Positions 18,361 through 27,697 are shown, numbered from the stretch's first letter. The stretch: 64,000 bases of DNA from Nitrosospira sp. 56-18 (GCA_001899235.1 MKVR01000019.1:1-64000), one strand, 5' to 3'. Made by a program: numbers and translations. Notes: generated by a model not told the origin, from the letters alone.

Positions 18361-19293
18361 ATGATGCCAGCCGTAATCGACAAACTGGTGATTATCGGCG
18401 TAGGGTTGATCGGCGGCTCATTCGCGCTGGCGCTGCGCGAGGCGAGTCTGGTCAGGCATATCGTGGGCATTGGCCGCAGCCGCGGCAATATGCAGCGCGC
18501 GCTGGCCATGGGAGCGATAGATGAAATCGGCGTCTCGCTTCCGGCGGCGCTGAGAGATGCGAAACTGGTGTTCCTTGCCATGCCGGTGGGACAAACCGAG
18601 GCAGTCTTGGCCCAGATCTCGCCTTATCTCGGACCCGATACCATTGTGACCGACGCCGGAAGCACCAAGCAGAACATCGTTGCTGCGGCGCGCCGCCAAC
18701 TGCCCCCGCACCTTCAGAATTTCGTTCCGGGCCACCCCATCGCGGGAGCGGAGCTGAGTGGGGTTGACTCGGCCGATGCCGGGCTGTTCCATGGCAGGAA
18801 TGTCGTTTTGACGCCTCTCACGGAAACCAGCACGGCAGCAGCAAACGTGGTGGCGGAATTGTGGGAAGCTTGTGGTTCCCGGGTTTTCCGGATGAGCGCT
18901 GCCGAGCACGATGATATCCTTGCCACCATAAGCCATCTTCCCCATATGCTGGCGTTTGCACTGATGAATCACGCCGCGCTGGATCGCACCCATGGCACGG
19001 ATGGTTCGTTATCACCGCCGCCATCCGCTCAGGCGCATGTTCGACCTCGCGGCCCCCTTCAGTTCGCCGGTACCGGGTTTCGCGATATGGTCCGCATAGC
19101 GGGCAGTTCTCCCGAAATGTGGCGCGACATATGTCTCGCCAACCGCGAGGCCGTGATAAGGCAAATCGATGCCTACCAGGCAGAACTGGCCGGCCTGCGC
19201 CAATTGCTTGCCAGCGGCAACGGGAAGGAGCTGGAAAGCGCTTTCTCCCGGGCGCGGGATGCCAGAAAACGCTGGCTGGAAAATCAGCCGTGA
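18361..19293 (+). CDS. tyrA: Prephenate/arogenate dehydrogenase
   Basis: TyrA oxidises prephenate on the way to tyrosine. The NAD motif LVIIGVGLIGGSFALALRE is at residues 9-27, followed by VTDAGSTKQNIV, FVPGHPIAGAELSGVDSAD and the catalytic-region HDDILATISHLPHMLAFAL. Then comes an odd Ser/Pro-rich stretch (SLSPPPSAQAHVRPRG, residues about 217-232) where homologues have a conserved LF.FAA segment. The +1 frame there reads RMFDLAAPF, so two compensating frameshifts are suspected. After it the frame returns to GFRDMVRIAGSSPEMWRDI. In many relatives aroA follows tyrA; it does not here. Confidence 0.9.
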   Translation: MMPAVIDKLVIIGVGLIGGSFALALREASLVRHIVGIGRSRGNMQRALAMGAIDEIGVSLPAALRDAKLVFLAMPVGQTEAVLAQISPYLGPDTIVTDAGSTKQNIVAAARRQLPPHLQNFVPGHPIAGAELSGVDSADAGLFHGRNVVLTPLTETSTAAANVVAELWEACGSRVFRMSAAEHDDILATISHLPHMLAFALMNHAALDRTHGTDGSLSPPPSAQAHVRPRGPLQFAGTGFRDMVRIAGSSPEMWRDICLANREAVIRQIDAYQAELAGLRQLLASGNGKELESAFSRARDARKRWLENQP

Positions 19294-19512
19294 CGGCTGC
19301 AGTCCGCAATTCCTGCTGACGCTTGCTTTTGGGTGGAGGTGGTATGTAGCATGCAGGATGGGTAAAGCATGGCGTAACCCCGAATCCCCATCATGGGTAC
19401 TGGCGAATTCCAGATCGACGAAGTGAAATAAGCCGGTGATGGAGATATGCCAGCAGTCAACCATCCTGTCGAAAGCCAATAGGAAACATATTTATTTCAA
19501 ATGGAGGCGGCA

Positions 19513-19863
19513 ATGACTTTGAAAGAAATGCTGGATGACCTGAATAATATGATCCTGAAGGGTGAAATCCTGGAATCCATGGACAAATACTATGACCCGA
19601 AGTGCGTGGTCATGGAAAAAAACGATGTGGTAGCAACGGGCCTCCAGCAGGCCAAGGAGCGGGAATCCGAGATCTTTGCGGGAGTCGAGGCGTGGCTGAA
19701 ATCGGAAATCCTCTCCACTGCCGTGGGGGATAATGTCACCATGACCGAGTGGCATTATGAGTACAAGCACAAGGATCTCGGGCACAAGAGTTTCGACCAG
19801 GTCGCCGTTCAGCATTGGAAAGACGGAAAAATAATCCACGACAGGTTCTACGCATTGTACTAA
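19513..19863 (+). CDS. SnoaL-like (NTF2 fold) small protein
   Basis: The 116-residue protein has the length and pattern of the SnoaL/NTF2-like superfamily: helix LKEMLDDLNNMILKGEILESMDKYYDPKCVVMEKND, the loop VVATGLQQAKERESEIF, and strands ending FDQVAVQHWKDGKIIHDRFYALY. Such proteins form a cone-shaped ligand pocket and act as isomerases, hydrolases or binding proteins; no specific function can be assigned. The ATG at 19513 has GGAGG six bases before it, which decides against the ATG at 19501. It is separate from the tyrA operon by 219 bp without features. Confidence 0.8.
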   Translation: MTLKEMLDDLNNMILKGEILESMDKYYDPKCVVMEKNDVVATGLQQAKERESEIFAGVEAWLKSEILSTAVGDNVTMTEWHYEYKHKDLGHKSFDQVAVQHWKDGKIIHDRFYALY

Positions 19864-19900
19864 CTGCCTGAACCGGAAATGCGTTGAATAAAGACCTGGG

Positions 19901-19984
19901 CCATTCCCGGAAGGCAGGAATCCGGTAGATGGAAAAGGCTCTGGATTCCGGCTCACCGCTGACGCAGCGTCCGGAATGACGGGG
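19901..19984. repeat. REP-like palindromic element
   Basis: Two neighbouring imperfect palindromes lie after the SnoaL-like gene: CATTCCCGGAAGGCAGGAATCC-type sequence at about 19904-19925, and CTGGATTCCGG (19941-19951) facing GTCCGGAATGACG (19969-19981). The second is followed by GGGGATTTTTTA, so it may also end transcription of the upstream gene. The sequence type (GGATTCC..GGAATGACG) is a common bacterial intergenic palindrome. Confidence 0.55.
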
Positions 19985-20084
19985 ATTTTTTATGCAATGA
20001 ATTACGATTCACTACACTAGCAGCCCTAGCAGCCTGTTAATTACTGCATTCATTCGATATTTTTCTGGAGCCATAGGAGACGTC

Positions 20085-20453
20085 ATGAGAATGAAGTGGC
20101 TTTCACTGATATTTTTCGCTGCATTCTCCAGTTCCAGTCCCGGTTTTGCGGCTGAAAAGGATACCAAGCCCGTTGCCAAAGCCGAAAAGGACTACAAGAT
20201 ATGCACCGTCGGAGGATATTATTCCGGTACGGACGACAAATTTCTGTCCGGTCTGGCAACCCACATGGCCCAGAAAAGAAATATCCTCCATGATCCCATC
20301 TGTGGCGCATTATGGCGCAATGCATACAAAATAGGTGCAACCGTCACGAAGACCGGGGCGATACACGATCAGGCTGAAGAAATCGCAGTCAAGGAAGCCA
20401 CAGAATTCAGCCGCAAGGTATATGAGGCCGTGGGCAAGGATATCGTCTTCTAG
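20085..20453 (+). CDS. Small secreted protein of unknown function
   Basis: I do not recognise this 122-residue protein. It has a signal peptide (MRMKWLSLIFFAAFSSSSPGFAA, cleavage before EKD), a Lys-rich start of the mature part and then about 80 residues with two Cys (YKICTVGGYYSG and ILHDPICGALWRNAY) that could form a disulphide in the periplasm. The C-terminal helix reads AVKEATEFSRKVYEAVGKDIVF. AGGAGA lies seven bases before the ATG. The following gene is 64 bp away in the same direction, but no functional link can be read. Confidence 0.75.
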   Translation: MRMKWLSLIFFAAFSSSSPGFAAEKDTKPVAKAEKDYKICTVGGYYSGTDDKFLSGLATHMAQKRNILHDPICGALWRNAYKIGATVTKTGAIHDQAEEIAVKEATEFSRKVYEAVGKDIVF

Positions 20454-20517
20454 ATGCTCGATGCAAGGCTCCGCAACTCCATAAAGGAGGCGCAAGCGAA
20501 TTGGCGGCATTTCCGTG

Positions 20518-21222
20518 ATGATTGAAAAGACAGCGAAAAAAATCAGCATCCTCATGCTTACGCACAACGCACCGGAGCATGTTGAACTGAGCATTCGTTC
20601 AGTCCGGGAGCGCACGGAGGGGATCAGTTACGAACTGATTGTGCTGGACAACGCATCTGAAAACGAAACTGTTTCATTAGTCGCGAACCTTCATGAAGAA
20701 GGATTGATTGATAAGCTCAAACTGCTGGACTATAACTCGCTTTTCGCCGAGGGCAACAATATTGCGGCAAAGCTCGCCTCGGCTGATAGCAGCCATTTCC
20801 TGCTGCTCAATAGTGACATCGAGGTCAAAAACCCCAACTGGCTCTCGCATCTTCTCGCGGTACATAAGCGAGGCATGACCTCCTATGGCCTGGTAGGAAA
20901 TCCCCGGAGGGGATGTGGCAACGACTCAGGTCAGCTCCCACTACGGGTCGATGGCTTCTGTCTCCTGATAGACCGCGATCTATATGAAAAAGCCCCGCTC
21001 GATGAAGCGCATCAGTGGTGGTACGCGGTAACGAAACAGCAGGCCGGATTGCTGCAAGATGGCTGGAACGTTCAGGGATACGAATCGTATGGACAGTGGC
21101 TACACCATTTCGGCGGAAAAAGCGGGGCCGCCTTTAAAACCGCGCGAGGAATGAACCTATCCCCGGAAGAAATGCTTTCCTGGTTTGGAGACAAAGAGGC
21201 TCATGCACTGGGAAGCCGTTAG
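20518..21222 (+). CDS. Family 2 glycosyltransferase-like protein
   Basis: The 234-residue protein begins with the GT-A fold of family 2 glycosyltransferases: ISILMLTHNAPEHVELSIRS, YELIVLDNASEN, LDYNSLFAEGNNIAAKLA and the metal-binding-type LLLNSDIEVKNPNWLSHL. Such enzymes move a sugar from a nucleotide-sugar to a polysaccharide, lipid or protein. The domain ends near residue 160 and the tail (QAGLLQDGWNVQGYESYGQWLHHFGG) has no known motif. It is short and has no membrane segment. The ATG at 20518 (or GTG at 20515) has only a weak site; a strong AAGGAGG lies about 30 bases upstream. Confidence 0.8.
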   Translation: MIEKTAKKISILMLTHNAPEHVELSIRSVRERTEGISYELIVLDNASENETVSLVANLHEEGLIDKLKLLDYNSLFAEGNNIAAKLASADSSHFLLLNSDIEVKNPNWLSHLLAVHKRGMTSYGLVGNPRRGCGNDSGQLPLRVDGFCLLIDRDLYEKAPLDEAHQWWYAVTKQQAGLLQDGWNVQGYESYGQWLHHFGGKSGAAFKTARGMNLSPEEMLSWFGDKEAHALGSR

Positions 21223-21398
21223 ATCCTGTTAAGCACCAGATTTGATCGACGCTATTGCCACCCAGGCGATGAACCCCACCCTCAAGGGTTTCGCTATCTT
21301 TCCTGATCAATTCACCCACGGGCTCTCAAATGGCATTTTTATCTTTTTGTAGCTGATCAGGTCGTTCAGCTACCAGGAATCATGGCTCAGTGGATATT

Positions 21399-22292
21399 TC
21401 AGGTTTTGCAGTAGGAAGGAATCCAGCTATGCTCGATCAAATGATTGGGCAGTTCGTTAAAGTCGAAGGCAATACCGTCTTTAATCATCTGATTAACGTC
21501 AAACAGATATTTTATTTCCGGGATATCGTCAAAGAAGAGCATGTAGAACGGCTTGACCAATGCTCGGGAAATCATAATACCGGCAGGCCCCATGAAATTC
21601 CTTCTCTGCCCCACGTGAGCAACTTCGTCAATGGTGATTTCATCCAATAACTCCCTTAGACGTTGGCGCACCTCTGGTTCTTCCGCCAGGAGTTCGTCGA
21701 TTAAGCGAGCCAAATGACAGTAGAAAGTCACCCCCATTAATTCAGTTACAAAAGCTGGGGGAGACATCAGGAATTCGGGAAACCTGGGAAACTGTTCATA
21801 GATTATTTCCTTGATCGGCCCCAGGGGAACCCACTGCACTTTATCCAGTCCGCAGGTACGGAACATTTCATCAAATAAGCGCACATGGCAGAATTCCTCG
21901 GCCAGATGTACGCGACTGATCTTATCTTCCACGGTATATGAATTTGCCATGCTCGGAACCGAATCCCAGGCGCCCTTTATTCCTGCCCATTCATGCCTGG
22001 CGAACTTATACATGCCCGTCAACATCAGCGTCATTCGATCCAGCGATTCGGGATCATCCTGCATCTCGACATAGTTGCGATAAAAAGCTTCCGGATTAAC
22101 CAATTGACGTTTCATTTGCACCGGATTTTCCTGAAAATGCCTGAGGCGGCTGCGTTTCTTGAATAAATCCTTTTCCTCTTCAAACAATTCCCCACCGTGT
22201 TGCTGGGTAAACTGCCAATAGTTTTCAAAATTTTCCTGGCGCTGCCGCCTTGAAGCGGGAGAAAAAATGGAAAGATACTTTGCCTGGCTCAT
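21399..22292 (-). CDS. Ferritin-like di-iron protein of unknown function
   Basis: The 297-residue protein is all-helical and carries two acidic/His metal signatures spaced as in ferritin-like di-iron enzymes: HLAEEFCHVRLFDEM (E..EExxH) and, about 95 residues on, DEITIDEVAHVGQRR (E.xxDExxH). Metal ligation by these is inferred. The fold family includes N-oxygenases, fatty-acid desaturases and ribonucleotide-reductase-like oxidases. The context gives no substrate. There is no signal peptide, so it acts in the cytoplasm. It is transcribed toward the GT2 gene, with 176 bp between the ends that hold no gene. Confidence 0.7.
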   Translation of the reverse strand: MSQAKYLSIFSPASRRQRQENFENYWQFTQQHGGELFEEEKDLFKKRSRLRHFQENPVQMKRQLVNPEAFYRNYVEMQDDPESLDRMTLMLTGMYKFARHEWAGIKGAWDSVPSMANSYTVEDKISRVHLAEEFCHVRLFDEMFRTCGLDKVQWVPLGPIKEIIYEQFPRFPEFLMSPPAFVTELMGVTFYCHLARLIDELLAEEPEVRQRLRELLDEITIDEVAHVGQRRNFMGPAGIMISRALVKPFYMLFFDDIPEIKYLFDVNQMIKDGIAFDFNELPNHLIEHSWIPSYCKT

Positions 22293-22438
22293 GTATTTCC
22301 CCGACTGTTTTTATTGCGAATGCTGATCAATGTCGCCGATGTATTTTTCAATACCATGACAGGGAAAATAAAAATTGAAGTTGCGAAAAATCGATCCGGA
22401 TTTTGTTGAAGAAGTGACTCAATTCGAGTCGTGTGTCT

Positions 22439-22804
22439 TCAATTCTGATTTCCTGAAAGATCCCGGTCGATGATTTGTGTAGCAATCATTTCATCCGCCA
22501 TGACCTTCGCGCGGCAATCATCCACGATTTCCTGTGGAATAAGCTTCAGCGCAAGAATGAGTAATGCCGGAGCAATGATCAAATCGTCTAGCTGACCCAG
22601 GATCGGAATGAAATCAGGAATTAAATCAAGGGGAGAAAGCGCATATGCCAGAGCAAGCCCCAGCAGGCATTTAGACAGCTGCGGCGTTCGCTCGTCCTTG
22701 AGCACAAGCCGGAAAATCCGGATCTCTATCTGAAGGCGGTCGCCAATTGATCTCAACATTTCAAACATATTAAATTTTTTTCCCTTATCAAACGCCATAG
22801 ACAT
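22439..22804 (-). CDS. DUF1232 (YkvA-type) small membrane protein
   Basis: The 121-residue protein has the DUF1232 signature: TPQLSKCLLGLALAYALSPLDLIPDFIPILGQLDDLI, followed by a second hydrophobic helix (APALLILALKLIP). Members are small inner-membrane proteins of unknown role. The ATG at 22804 is the first of two near each other (MSMAF); the start is not firmly decided. It reads in the same direction as the ferritin-like gene 147 bp downstream. Confidence 0.8.
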   Translation of the reverse strand: MSMAFDKGKKFNMFEMLRSIGDRLQIEIRIFRLVLKDERTPQLSKCLLGLALAYALSPLDLIPDFIPILGQLDDLIIAPALLILALKLIPQEIVDDCRAKVMADEMIATQIIDRDLSGNQN

Positions 22805-22899
22805 TGCATAGGACGTTGATAATTTGACAATATTTCTCTTGAAAAGCTGTTAAAAAATGATGGAAAAACCGGGAGAAATTATATTCAAGGAGTTCTGAC

Positions 22900-22974
22900 A
22901 TGATCCTGTCAGCCACATTACAAATATGTAATATTTCGCGCCCGGCTATATACATCGGTATCTCTGATAATTGA
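22900..22974 (+). CDS. Possible 24-residue small protein
   Basis: In the otherwise empty 331-bp gap 22805-23135, ATG at 22900 is preceded by a strong AAGGAG site nine bases upstream and opens a 24-codon frame ending in TGA at 22972. The peptide MILSATLQICNISRPAIYIG.. is weakly hydrophobic. A small palindrome ATTACA-AATA-TGTAAT (22917-22932) lies inside it. No gene follows on this strand, so it is not an obvious leader peptide. Real translation is uncertain. Confidence 0.3.
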   Translation: MILSATLQICNISRPAIYIGISDN

Positions 22975-23135
22975 AGCCAAAAAAAAGATGCCCACCTTTC
23001 TCACCAAGGGGTTAATCGAGTCAGGTTACATCGCCGATGCAGCCAGCCATGACTCCATGCATAACAGTGTCATCGTGCATGGTGACTCATTTCTCTCCTG
23101 GCGCGGAGGATTACGCAGCATTGGGATTCGCCAAT

Positions 23136-24179
23136 TCAATTATCGAGGTTTGCGCTGGTCATTATCTGGTACACGGTTCCTGCTACGATGTGCTGCAGCA
23201 GGTTGTAGAAAATGATGGGTACCATTATGTTTGGGTAGGAGGACAAAGTGAGAGATGCGAGCACCAGCCCGGTCCCGTTATTGTTCATTCCCAATCCGAA
23301 CATGAGTGAGACGCGCTCGGGCTGTTCCAGCTTGAACAAGCGGCTCAGCCCATACCCTGCTGCAAATAGCGATAGGCACAGGCCCGCAGTAATTGCCAAT
23401 GTAATCGCGAGGAAGTCGTAATCACCTTCTGCCATCGCTTGAGGCAGCGATACTGAAGCATTCGAGTAATTGAGCAGCAACAAGACAATGGTATTGACGA
23501 GCTTGAGATATGGCATGACTCTGGCTTGCGCAATTTCGCTGACCAGCATGCGCGCGGCAATGCCCAGCAGCGCTGGCAATACCACCCAGAGACCCAGGAA
23601 GCCTGCTGATCCGTACGCTGCCAGACCCTGTAAAACTTTCTCGTACTCCTCCGAAGCCATCTCGCCAAAGATCTGAAATACGACAGGAGTGACGACAGGA
23701 CTCAGAACCGTTGAAAAAAATACCAGGGCCAAGCTAAGAGCTAAATTCCCGTTGGCATTTTGCGTCCATGCTGTAGACGATCCGGCAATAGGCATGGCCG
23801 CGATCAACGCCAAACCAACGAGGATGTGCTGGACTTCCAGCGGCTCATACCAAAGACGCATTGCGATGGTTACGCCAAACACATAGGCAATGGGAATTGC
23901 CAGGTTCGCGCCCAGCCCTGCTGCCAATACATGTTTCATATGCAGGATTTTCTTCAAATGGGAAATCTGCAAACCCAGGCCCGCGTTGAACATGAGCATG
24001 GCGAGCATGATCATCAGCAGCGATATGGAGGTTCTCTGCTGGAAAATGCCCACTTCGCCAAAAGATATGCCTCTGATCCATAAGCCTGGAGCTGGCAGGA
24101 TCACGGCGATAACGTACGCGGCGATCAGGAACCGGAGCAGGTGGCGGTGAAGAAAATGGGATATTGAAAGCAAAAACAA
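23136..24179 (-). CDS. BASS-family (SBF-like) sodium-coupled transporter
   Basis: The 347-residue protein has about ten hydrophobic segments and the pattern of the bile acid:sodium symporter/arsenical permease superfamily. It shows MLMFNAGLGLQISHL, the crossing-helix motif ALIAAMPIAGSSTAWTQNA and a second one at GLGMNNNGTGLVLASLTL, where Asn/Thr residues line the sodium sites in this fold. The substrate is unknown; bile acids are unlikely, organic anions or pantoate-like acids are more plausible. Only TTG codons are available at the N-terminus (24179 or 24173), because a stop lies two codons earlier. Confidence 0.8.
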   Translation of the reverse strand: MFLLSISHFLHRHLLRFLIAAYVIAVILPAPGLWIRGISFGEVGIFQQRTSISLLMIMLAMLMFNAGLGLQISHLKKILHMKHVLAAGLGANLAIPIAYVFGVTIAMRLWYEPLEVQHILVGLALIAAMPIAGSSTAWTQNANGNLALSLALVFFSTVLSPVVTPVVFQIFGEMASEEYEKVLQGLAAYGSAGFLGLWVVLPALLGIAARMLVSEIAQARVMPYLKLVNTIVLLLLNYSNASVSLPQAMAEGDYDFLAITLAITAGLCLSLFAAGYGLSRLFKLEQPERVSLMFGLGMNNNGTGLVLASLTLSSYPNIMVPIIFYNLLQHIVAGTVYQIMTSANLDN

Positions 24180-24286
24180 TATTTTTTATCCGTAACTTTC
24201 GGGAACTGTCGGTAGGTCGGATCAGCGCAGCGTAATCCGACGCTGGGCTGGAACCCATGTGCACTTTCAAGTGCTGATGGCCACCT

Positions 24287-25186
24287 CTATTTTGCTTTTT
24301 CCCTCACCGCTTCGACCCCGGCGATGACATCAAAGAGCTCGGCATCGATTCGGCTCTGGCGCAGCCGATTGAAAGTCTGCTGAAGGTTACCGCTCAGTTC
24401 ATCGATATTTTTTTCGGCGCGCTCCATGGCTGCAAGCCGACTGGCACTCTCGCTGGCGAGTGATTCGGCACAGGCGCGGAACAGGGATACGAAAAGGTAT
24501 TCCCGTATGAGCGCGGGCAGTGTGGCCATATTGCCGCCCACCACCTCCGGCAGGTTTCTTGCAGGCCAGGGAAGTCCCGACAACTCCCTTCTCCAGGCTT
24601 CGTCCAGCGGCAGCAGCCGGTAATGGAAAGGCGCATGGGTTGATCCAGAGCGGGGCCTGTTATAGAACAAATAAAGTTCCGCCATCTCGTTCTCGCGCAA
24701 GCCCGGCCCCAGAACGGCCAGCATGATCTCCCATGTCAATGGCGTAACCATCTGGATCGATAGTGGAACGGTAAAGCTCCCCTCGATGACAAGGCCAAGA
24801 TCCGCCAAGCGATCATGCACGCGCTCGCCCACCACCCAGATTTTTTTCCTGCCCGGAAGGGGAGCGAGAGTCCTGGCTGCATGCTCCGCTATCGAGTCAT
24901 TGAATTGACCCACCAGTCCCTGGTCAGAACCGAATATGACCGCGCCAGTCACACTGCAGTCCACTCCCGTATTTTTTTTCGCCACGGAGAAGCCGTGCAT
25001 GCCGTTGGCGCGGAAGCATACGCTCAGCCCAAGCTGCACAGTGCGATGATAATCCTCCAGTGCGCGTGCGGACTTTTCATATTGCCCTATACTGGCCGCA
25101 GCCAGCGCCTTCATGGTGCTCACCACCGACCTCAGATCTTTTGCATTGTCGATCTTGCGGCGCAAACTGGCGGCGGTGTCGCTCAT
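24287..25186 (-). CDS. atpG: N-ATPase gamma subunit
   Basis: AtpG is the central rotor shaft. The N-terminal helix LRRKIDNAKDLRSVVSTMKALAAASIGQYEKS and the C-terminal helix SRLAAMERAEKNIDELSGNLQQTFNRLRQSRIDAELFDVIAGVEAV are the coiled-coil pair. The middle keeps GAVIFGSDQGLVGQFND. Compared with ordinary F1 gamma the sequence is divergent, which is usual for N-type ATPases. It is the last gene of the operon; GGGAGGG lies seven bases before the ATG, and 43 bp separate it from atpA. Confidence 0.93.
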   Translation of the reverse strand: MSDTAASLRRKIDNAKDLRSVVSTMKALAAASIGQYEKSARALEDYHRTVQLGLSVCFRANGMHGFSVAKKNTGVDCSVTGAVIFGSDQGLVGQFNDSIAEHAARTLAPLPGRKKIWVVGERVHDRLADLGLVIEGSFTVPLSIQMVTPLTWEIMLAVLGPGLRENEMAELYLFYNRPRSGSTHAPFHYRLLPLDEAWRRELSGLPWPARNLPEVVGGNMATLPALIREYLFVSLFRACAESLASESASRLAAMERAEKNIDELSGNLQQTFNRLRQSRIDAELFDVIAGVEAVREKAK

Positions 25187-25229
25187 GATTTCCCTCCCTG
25201 CCCCGGCCTGTGTGCGGACACCGGCGCCG

Positions 25230-26798
25230 TTATCCGCGCTCCTTTGGCCGCTGCTTCAAATCCAGCTCGCTCAGCGCCTTGCGCGCGTGGCTCATTAACA
25301 CTTGCCGCTCTTCGTCGCCAAGGGGTTCGGCGGTTTCCATGCGCGCCAGCAACTCCGGGGGAATATTTGCTATCACGTCCCTCACCGCTTGGTCCGCTTC
25401 CCTCATGCGATCCAACGGCACCTCATCGAATAGTTTCGTTGCCAGTGCCAGCAGCAGAATGATCTGCTCCGGCACGGATACCGGGGCGGACTCGGGCTGT
25501 TGAAGGCAAGCGCGAATGCGCCTTCCATGTTCGATAACACCGCGTGTATGCTCGTCCACGCGGGCTCCAAAGCGAGCAAACGCTTCGAGTTCCCCGAACT
25601 GGGCATAATCCAGCTTCAAATCGCCGGTAACGGCACGATAAATGGCGTGTTGCGCCTTGCCCCCAACACGCGAAACCGACTTGCCGACATCGACCGCAGG
25701 CAGCACGCCTAGCTCGAACAGCGTCGGCGACAGGTAAATCTGGCCGTCCGTGATGGAAATCAGGTTCGTCGGGATATAGGCCGCAATGTCCTCCGCCTCC
25801 GTTTCGACGATCGGCAGGGCGGTCAGGGAGCCGCCGCCGAGTTCTGGACGCAGGTGCGTGGCGCGCTCCAGCAGCCGCGAATGGATGTAAAAAATATCTC
25901 CGGGGTAGGCCTCGCGCCCTGGAGGACGCCGCATCAGCAGTGACAGCTCGCGATAGGCGCGCGCGTGATGCGCCAGATCATCGTAAACGATCAGCACGTC
26001 GCGGCCTTGCTCCATAAAGTATTCCCCTATGCTGGTCGCCGCATAGGGCGCGATGTATATCATGCCGGGCGGGTCGTTTCCCTCGGTCACCACCACGATG
26101 GTGTAGCGCAGGGCATCATTTTCCCGCAGCGTGGCGACCACCTTGGCAACACCCGATGCGTGCTGACCAATGGCACAGTAGATGCACAAGACATTTGCAT
26201 TTTTCTGATTGAGTATGGTATCGAGCGCAATGGCGGTCTTGCCTGTCTGGCGATCTCCCAGGATCAGCTCGCGCTGGCCCCGCCCGACAGGAATGAGCGC
26301 ATCGATGACCTTGATGCCGGTCTGCAACGGCACGGTGACTGGCGCGCGATCCATGATGGACGGCGCCGCGCGCTCGATTGGCATACGCCGCGAAGATATC
26401 GCTGGCGCCTGATCATCCAGTGGACGCCCGAGTGGACTGATGACTCTGCCGACCAATCCGTCGCTCACCGGCACATCCATCACGTGCCCCCTGCGCTCCA
26501 CCTCGTCCCCGGCATGCAGATGCGAATAATCATCCAGCAGGATGACGCCAATTTCATCTTCTTCGATATTGAACGCGATGCCATAGGAGCCGCCGGAAAA
26601 TCGGAGCACTTCCTCGAGGCCTGTGCCGGGAAGACCGGACACCTTTGCAATTCCCGCGCCGACGCTCGTGACCATGCCGATCTCGCGCAGCATGAGCCGG
26701 GGCACCGCAGCTTCGCGTGTTCGGGCAATCCGCAGGAAAACGGCGTCGAAGGCATCCTGCACGCGGCCCGGATTGACGCTTGCCGGCTTATGGATCAA
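25230..26798 (-). CDS. atpA: N-ATPase alpha subunit
   Basis: The 522-residue non-catalytic alpha subunit has the P-loop [15 protein letters not shown], the arginine-finger region ([14 protein letters not shown].. [10 protein letters not shown]) and [19 protein letters not shown]. The N-terminus lacks the long delta-binding helix of typical F1 alpha. The start is a TTG at 26798 that overlaps the atpF stop (TTGA) with GGGAG eight bases upstream, which fixes it. The F-A-G order at the operon end is the N-ATPase order. Confidence 0.95.
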   Translation of the reverse strand: MIHKPASVNPGRVQDAFDAVFLRIARTREAAVPRLMLREIGMVTSVGAGIAKVSGLPGTGLEEVLRFSGGSYGIAFNIEEDEIGVILLDDYSHLHAGDEVERRGHVMDVPVSDGLVGRVISPLGRPLDDQAPAISSRRMPIERAAPSIMDRAPVTVPLQTGIKVIDALIPVGRGQRELILGDRQTGKTAIALDTILNQKNANVLCIYCAIGQHASGVAKVVATLRENDALRYTIVVVTEGNDPPGMIYIAPYAATSIGEYFMEQGRDVLIVYDDLAHHARAYRELSLLMRRPPGREAYPGDIFYIHSRLLERATHLRPELGGGSLTALPIVETEAEDIAAYIPTNLISITDGQIYLSPTLFELGVLPAVDVGKSVSRVGGKAQHAIYRAVTGDLKLDYAQFGELEAFARFGARVDEHTRGVIEHGRRIRACLQQPESAPVSVPEQIILLLALATKLFDEVPLDRMREADQAVRDVIANIPPELLARMETAEPLGDEERQVLMSHARKALSELDLKQRPKERG

Positions 26799-27694
26799 TT
26801 CATCGCTCCCGGCTGGCGTTCGGCGTCCCCCGGAGACGATGCGGCCCTGGACTCAACCGTGCCTCCGGCATCAAGAAGCTTGCCCACTTCTTCTTCGAGC
26901 GAAGCAACGTACCCGGCGATGCTCCATGCCACCTTGTACCCACTAGCAACGAGTTCGATACCGCTGATGAGATTCGGCTCGGGTTCAAAATGCAGCGGTA
27001 TTTCTCCATGCACGGTTTCCCTGATCGCCGCAGCAATGGCTTCCTGCTGCGCTGCCGGCAATTCAAATGCGCTGCGGATCGTGATTTCCCCGCTCCCAAT
27101 CCCATCTGCCCGGGAAGGACTCGATATACCTGCAATCGTTGTCTCGTGCCGTAATTCTCCCCTCGCCGTGAAAATTCCCACTGCTGCGGCCAGACTCGCC
27201 TTTTCCTCCGGATCCAGGCTGCGCATGCGGCGGATGAACGCCTCCGCCATATGGGCTTCCAGGGTCGTATCGGCAAGATCGGCCAGCGCCTTGCGCGCGA
27301 TAGCAAACACTTCCGCGCACGTACGCTGCTCGATGGTATGGCGCAGTGCCTGATATTCACGGCGCTGCGCTTTGTGCCATCTGCGGCGCAACTCCTCCGC
27401 ATCCGTGTGTGCGGCGGCTAGCAAGCGCTTGCGCTCCGCGCGCGCCTCATCTGCGGCGGCGGCCAGGAGTTCGCTGAGCCGCCGGTCGAATTCTTCATTC
27501 TTCTGCTGAAACCTGTTGCGCTCGGCCTCCGCCACGTGTTCCTTCTCCGCAGCAGCGGCCAGATCTGAAGCAATGCGCTTTTCGCGCGCATCCAGCGCAT
27601 CGAGGATGGGCCGGTAAAAGAAGCGCTTCAGCAGCCACACCAGGATAAGGAAGTTGATAATCTGCGCGGCAACCGTGAACCAGTCGATCAGCAC
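26795..27694 (-). CDS. atpF: N-ATPase b subunit fused to a delta-like C-terminal domain
   Basis: Residues 1-30 are one membrane helix ([23 protein letters not shown]), then a long charged coiled coil of the peripheral stalk ([25 protein letters not shown]..). From about residue 165 the sequence changes to [14 protein letters not shown] and [33 protein letters not shown], which fits the C-terminal signature of the F1 delta/OSCP subunit. The operon has no separate delta gene, so this domain probably caps F1. The start is GTG at 27694, four bases after the atpE stop. At 299 residues it is nearly twice the length of E. coli b. Confidence 0.9.
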   Translation of the reverse strand: MLIDWFTVAAQIINFLILVWLLKRFFYRPILDALDAREKRIASDLAAAAEKEHVAEAERNRFQQKNEEFDRRLSELLAAAADEARAERKRLLAAAHTDAEELRRRWHKAQRREYQALRHTIEQRTCAEVFAIARKALADLADTTLEAHMAEAFIRRMRSLDPEEKASLAAAVGIFTARGELRHETTIAGISSPSRADGIGSGEITIRSAFELPAAQQEAIAAAIRETVHGEIPLHFEPEPNLISGIELVASGYKVAWSIAGYVASLEEEVGKLLDAGGTVESRAASSPGDAERQPGAMN

Positions 27695-27697
27695 GAA

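Noticed and set aside
21134-21319. Minus-strand frame of 61 codons after the GT2 gene
   Set aside because: It overlaps the end of the GT2 gene, lacks a ribosome site and recognisable motifs.
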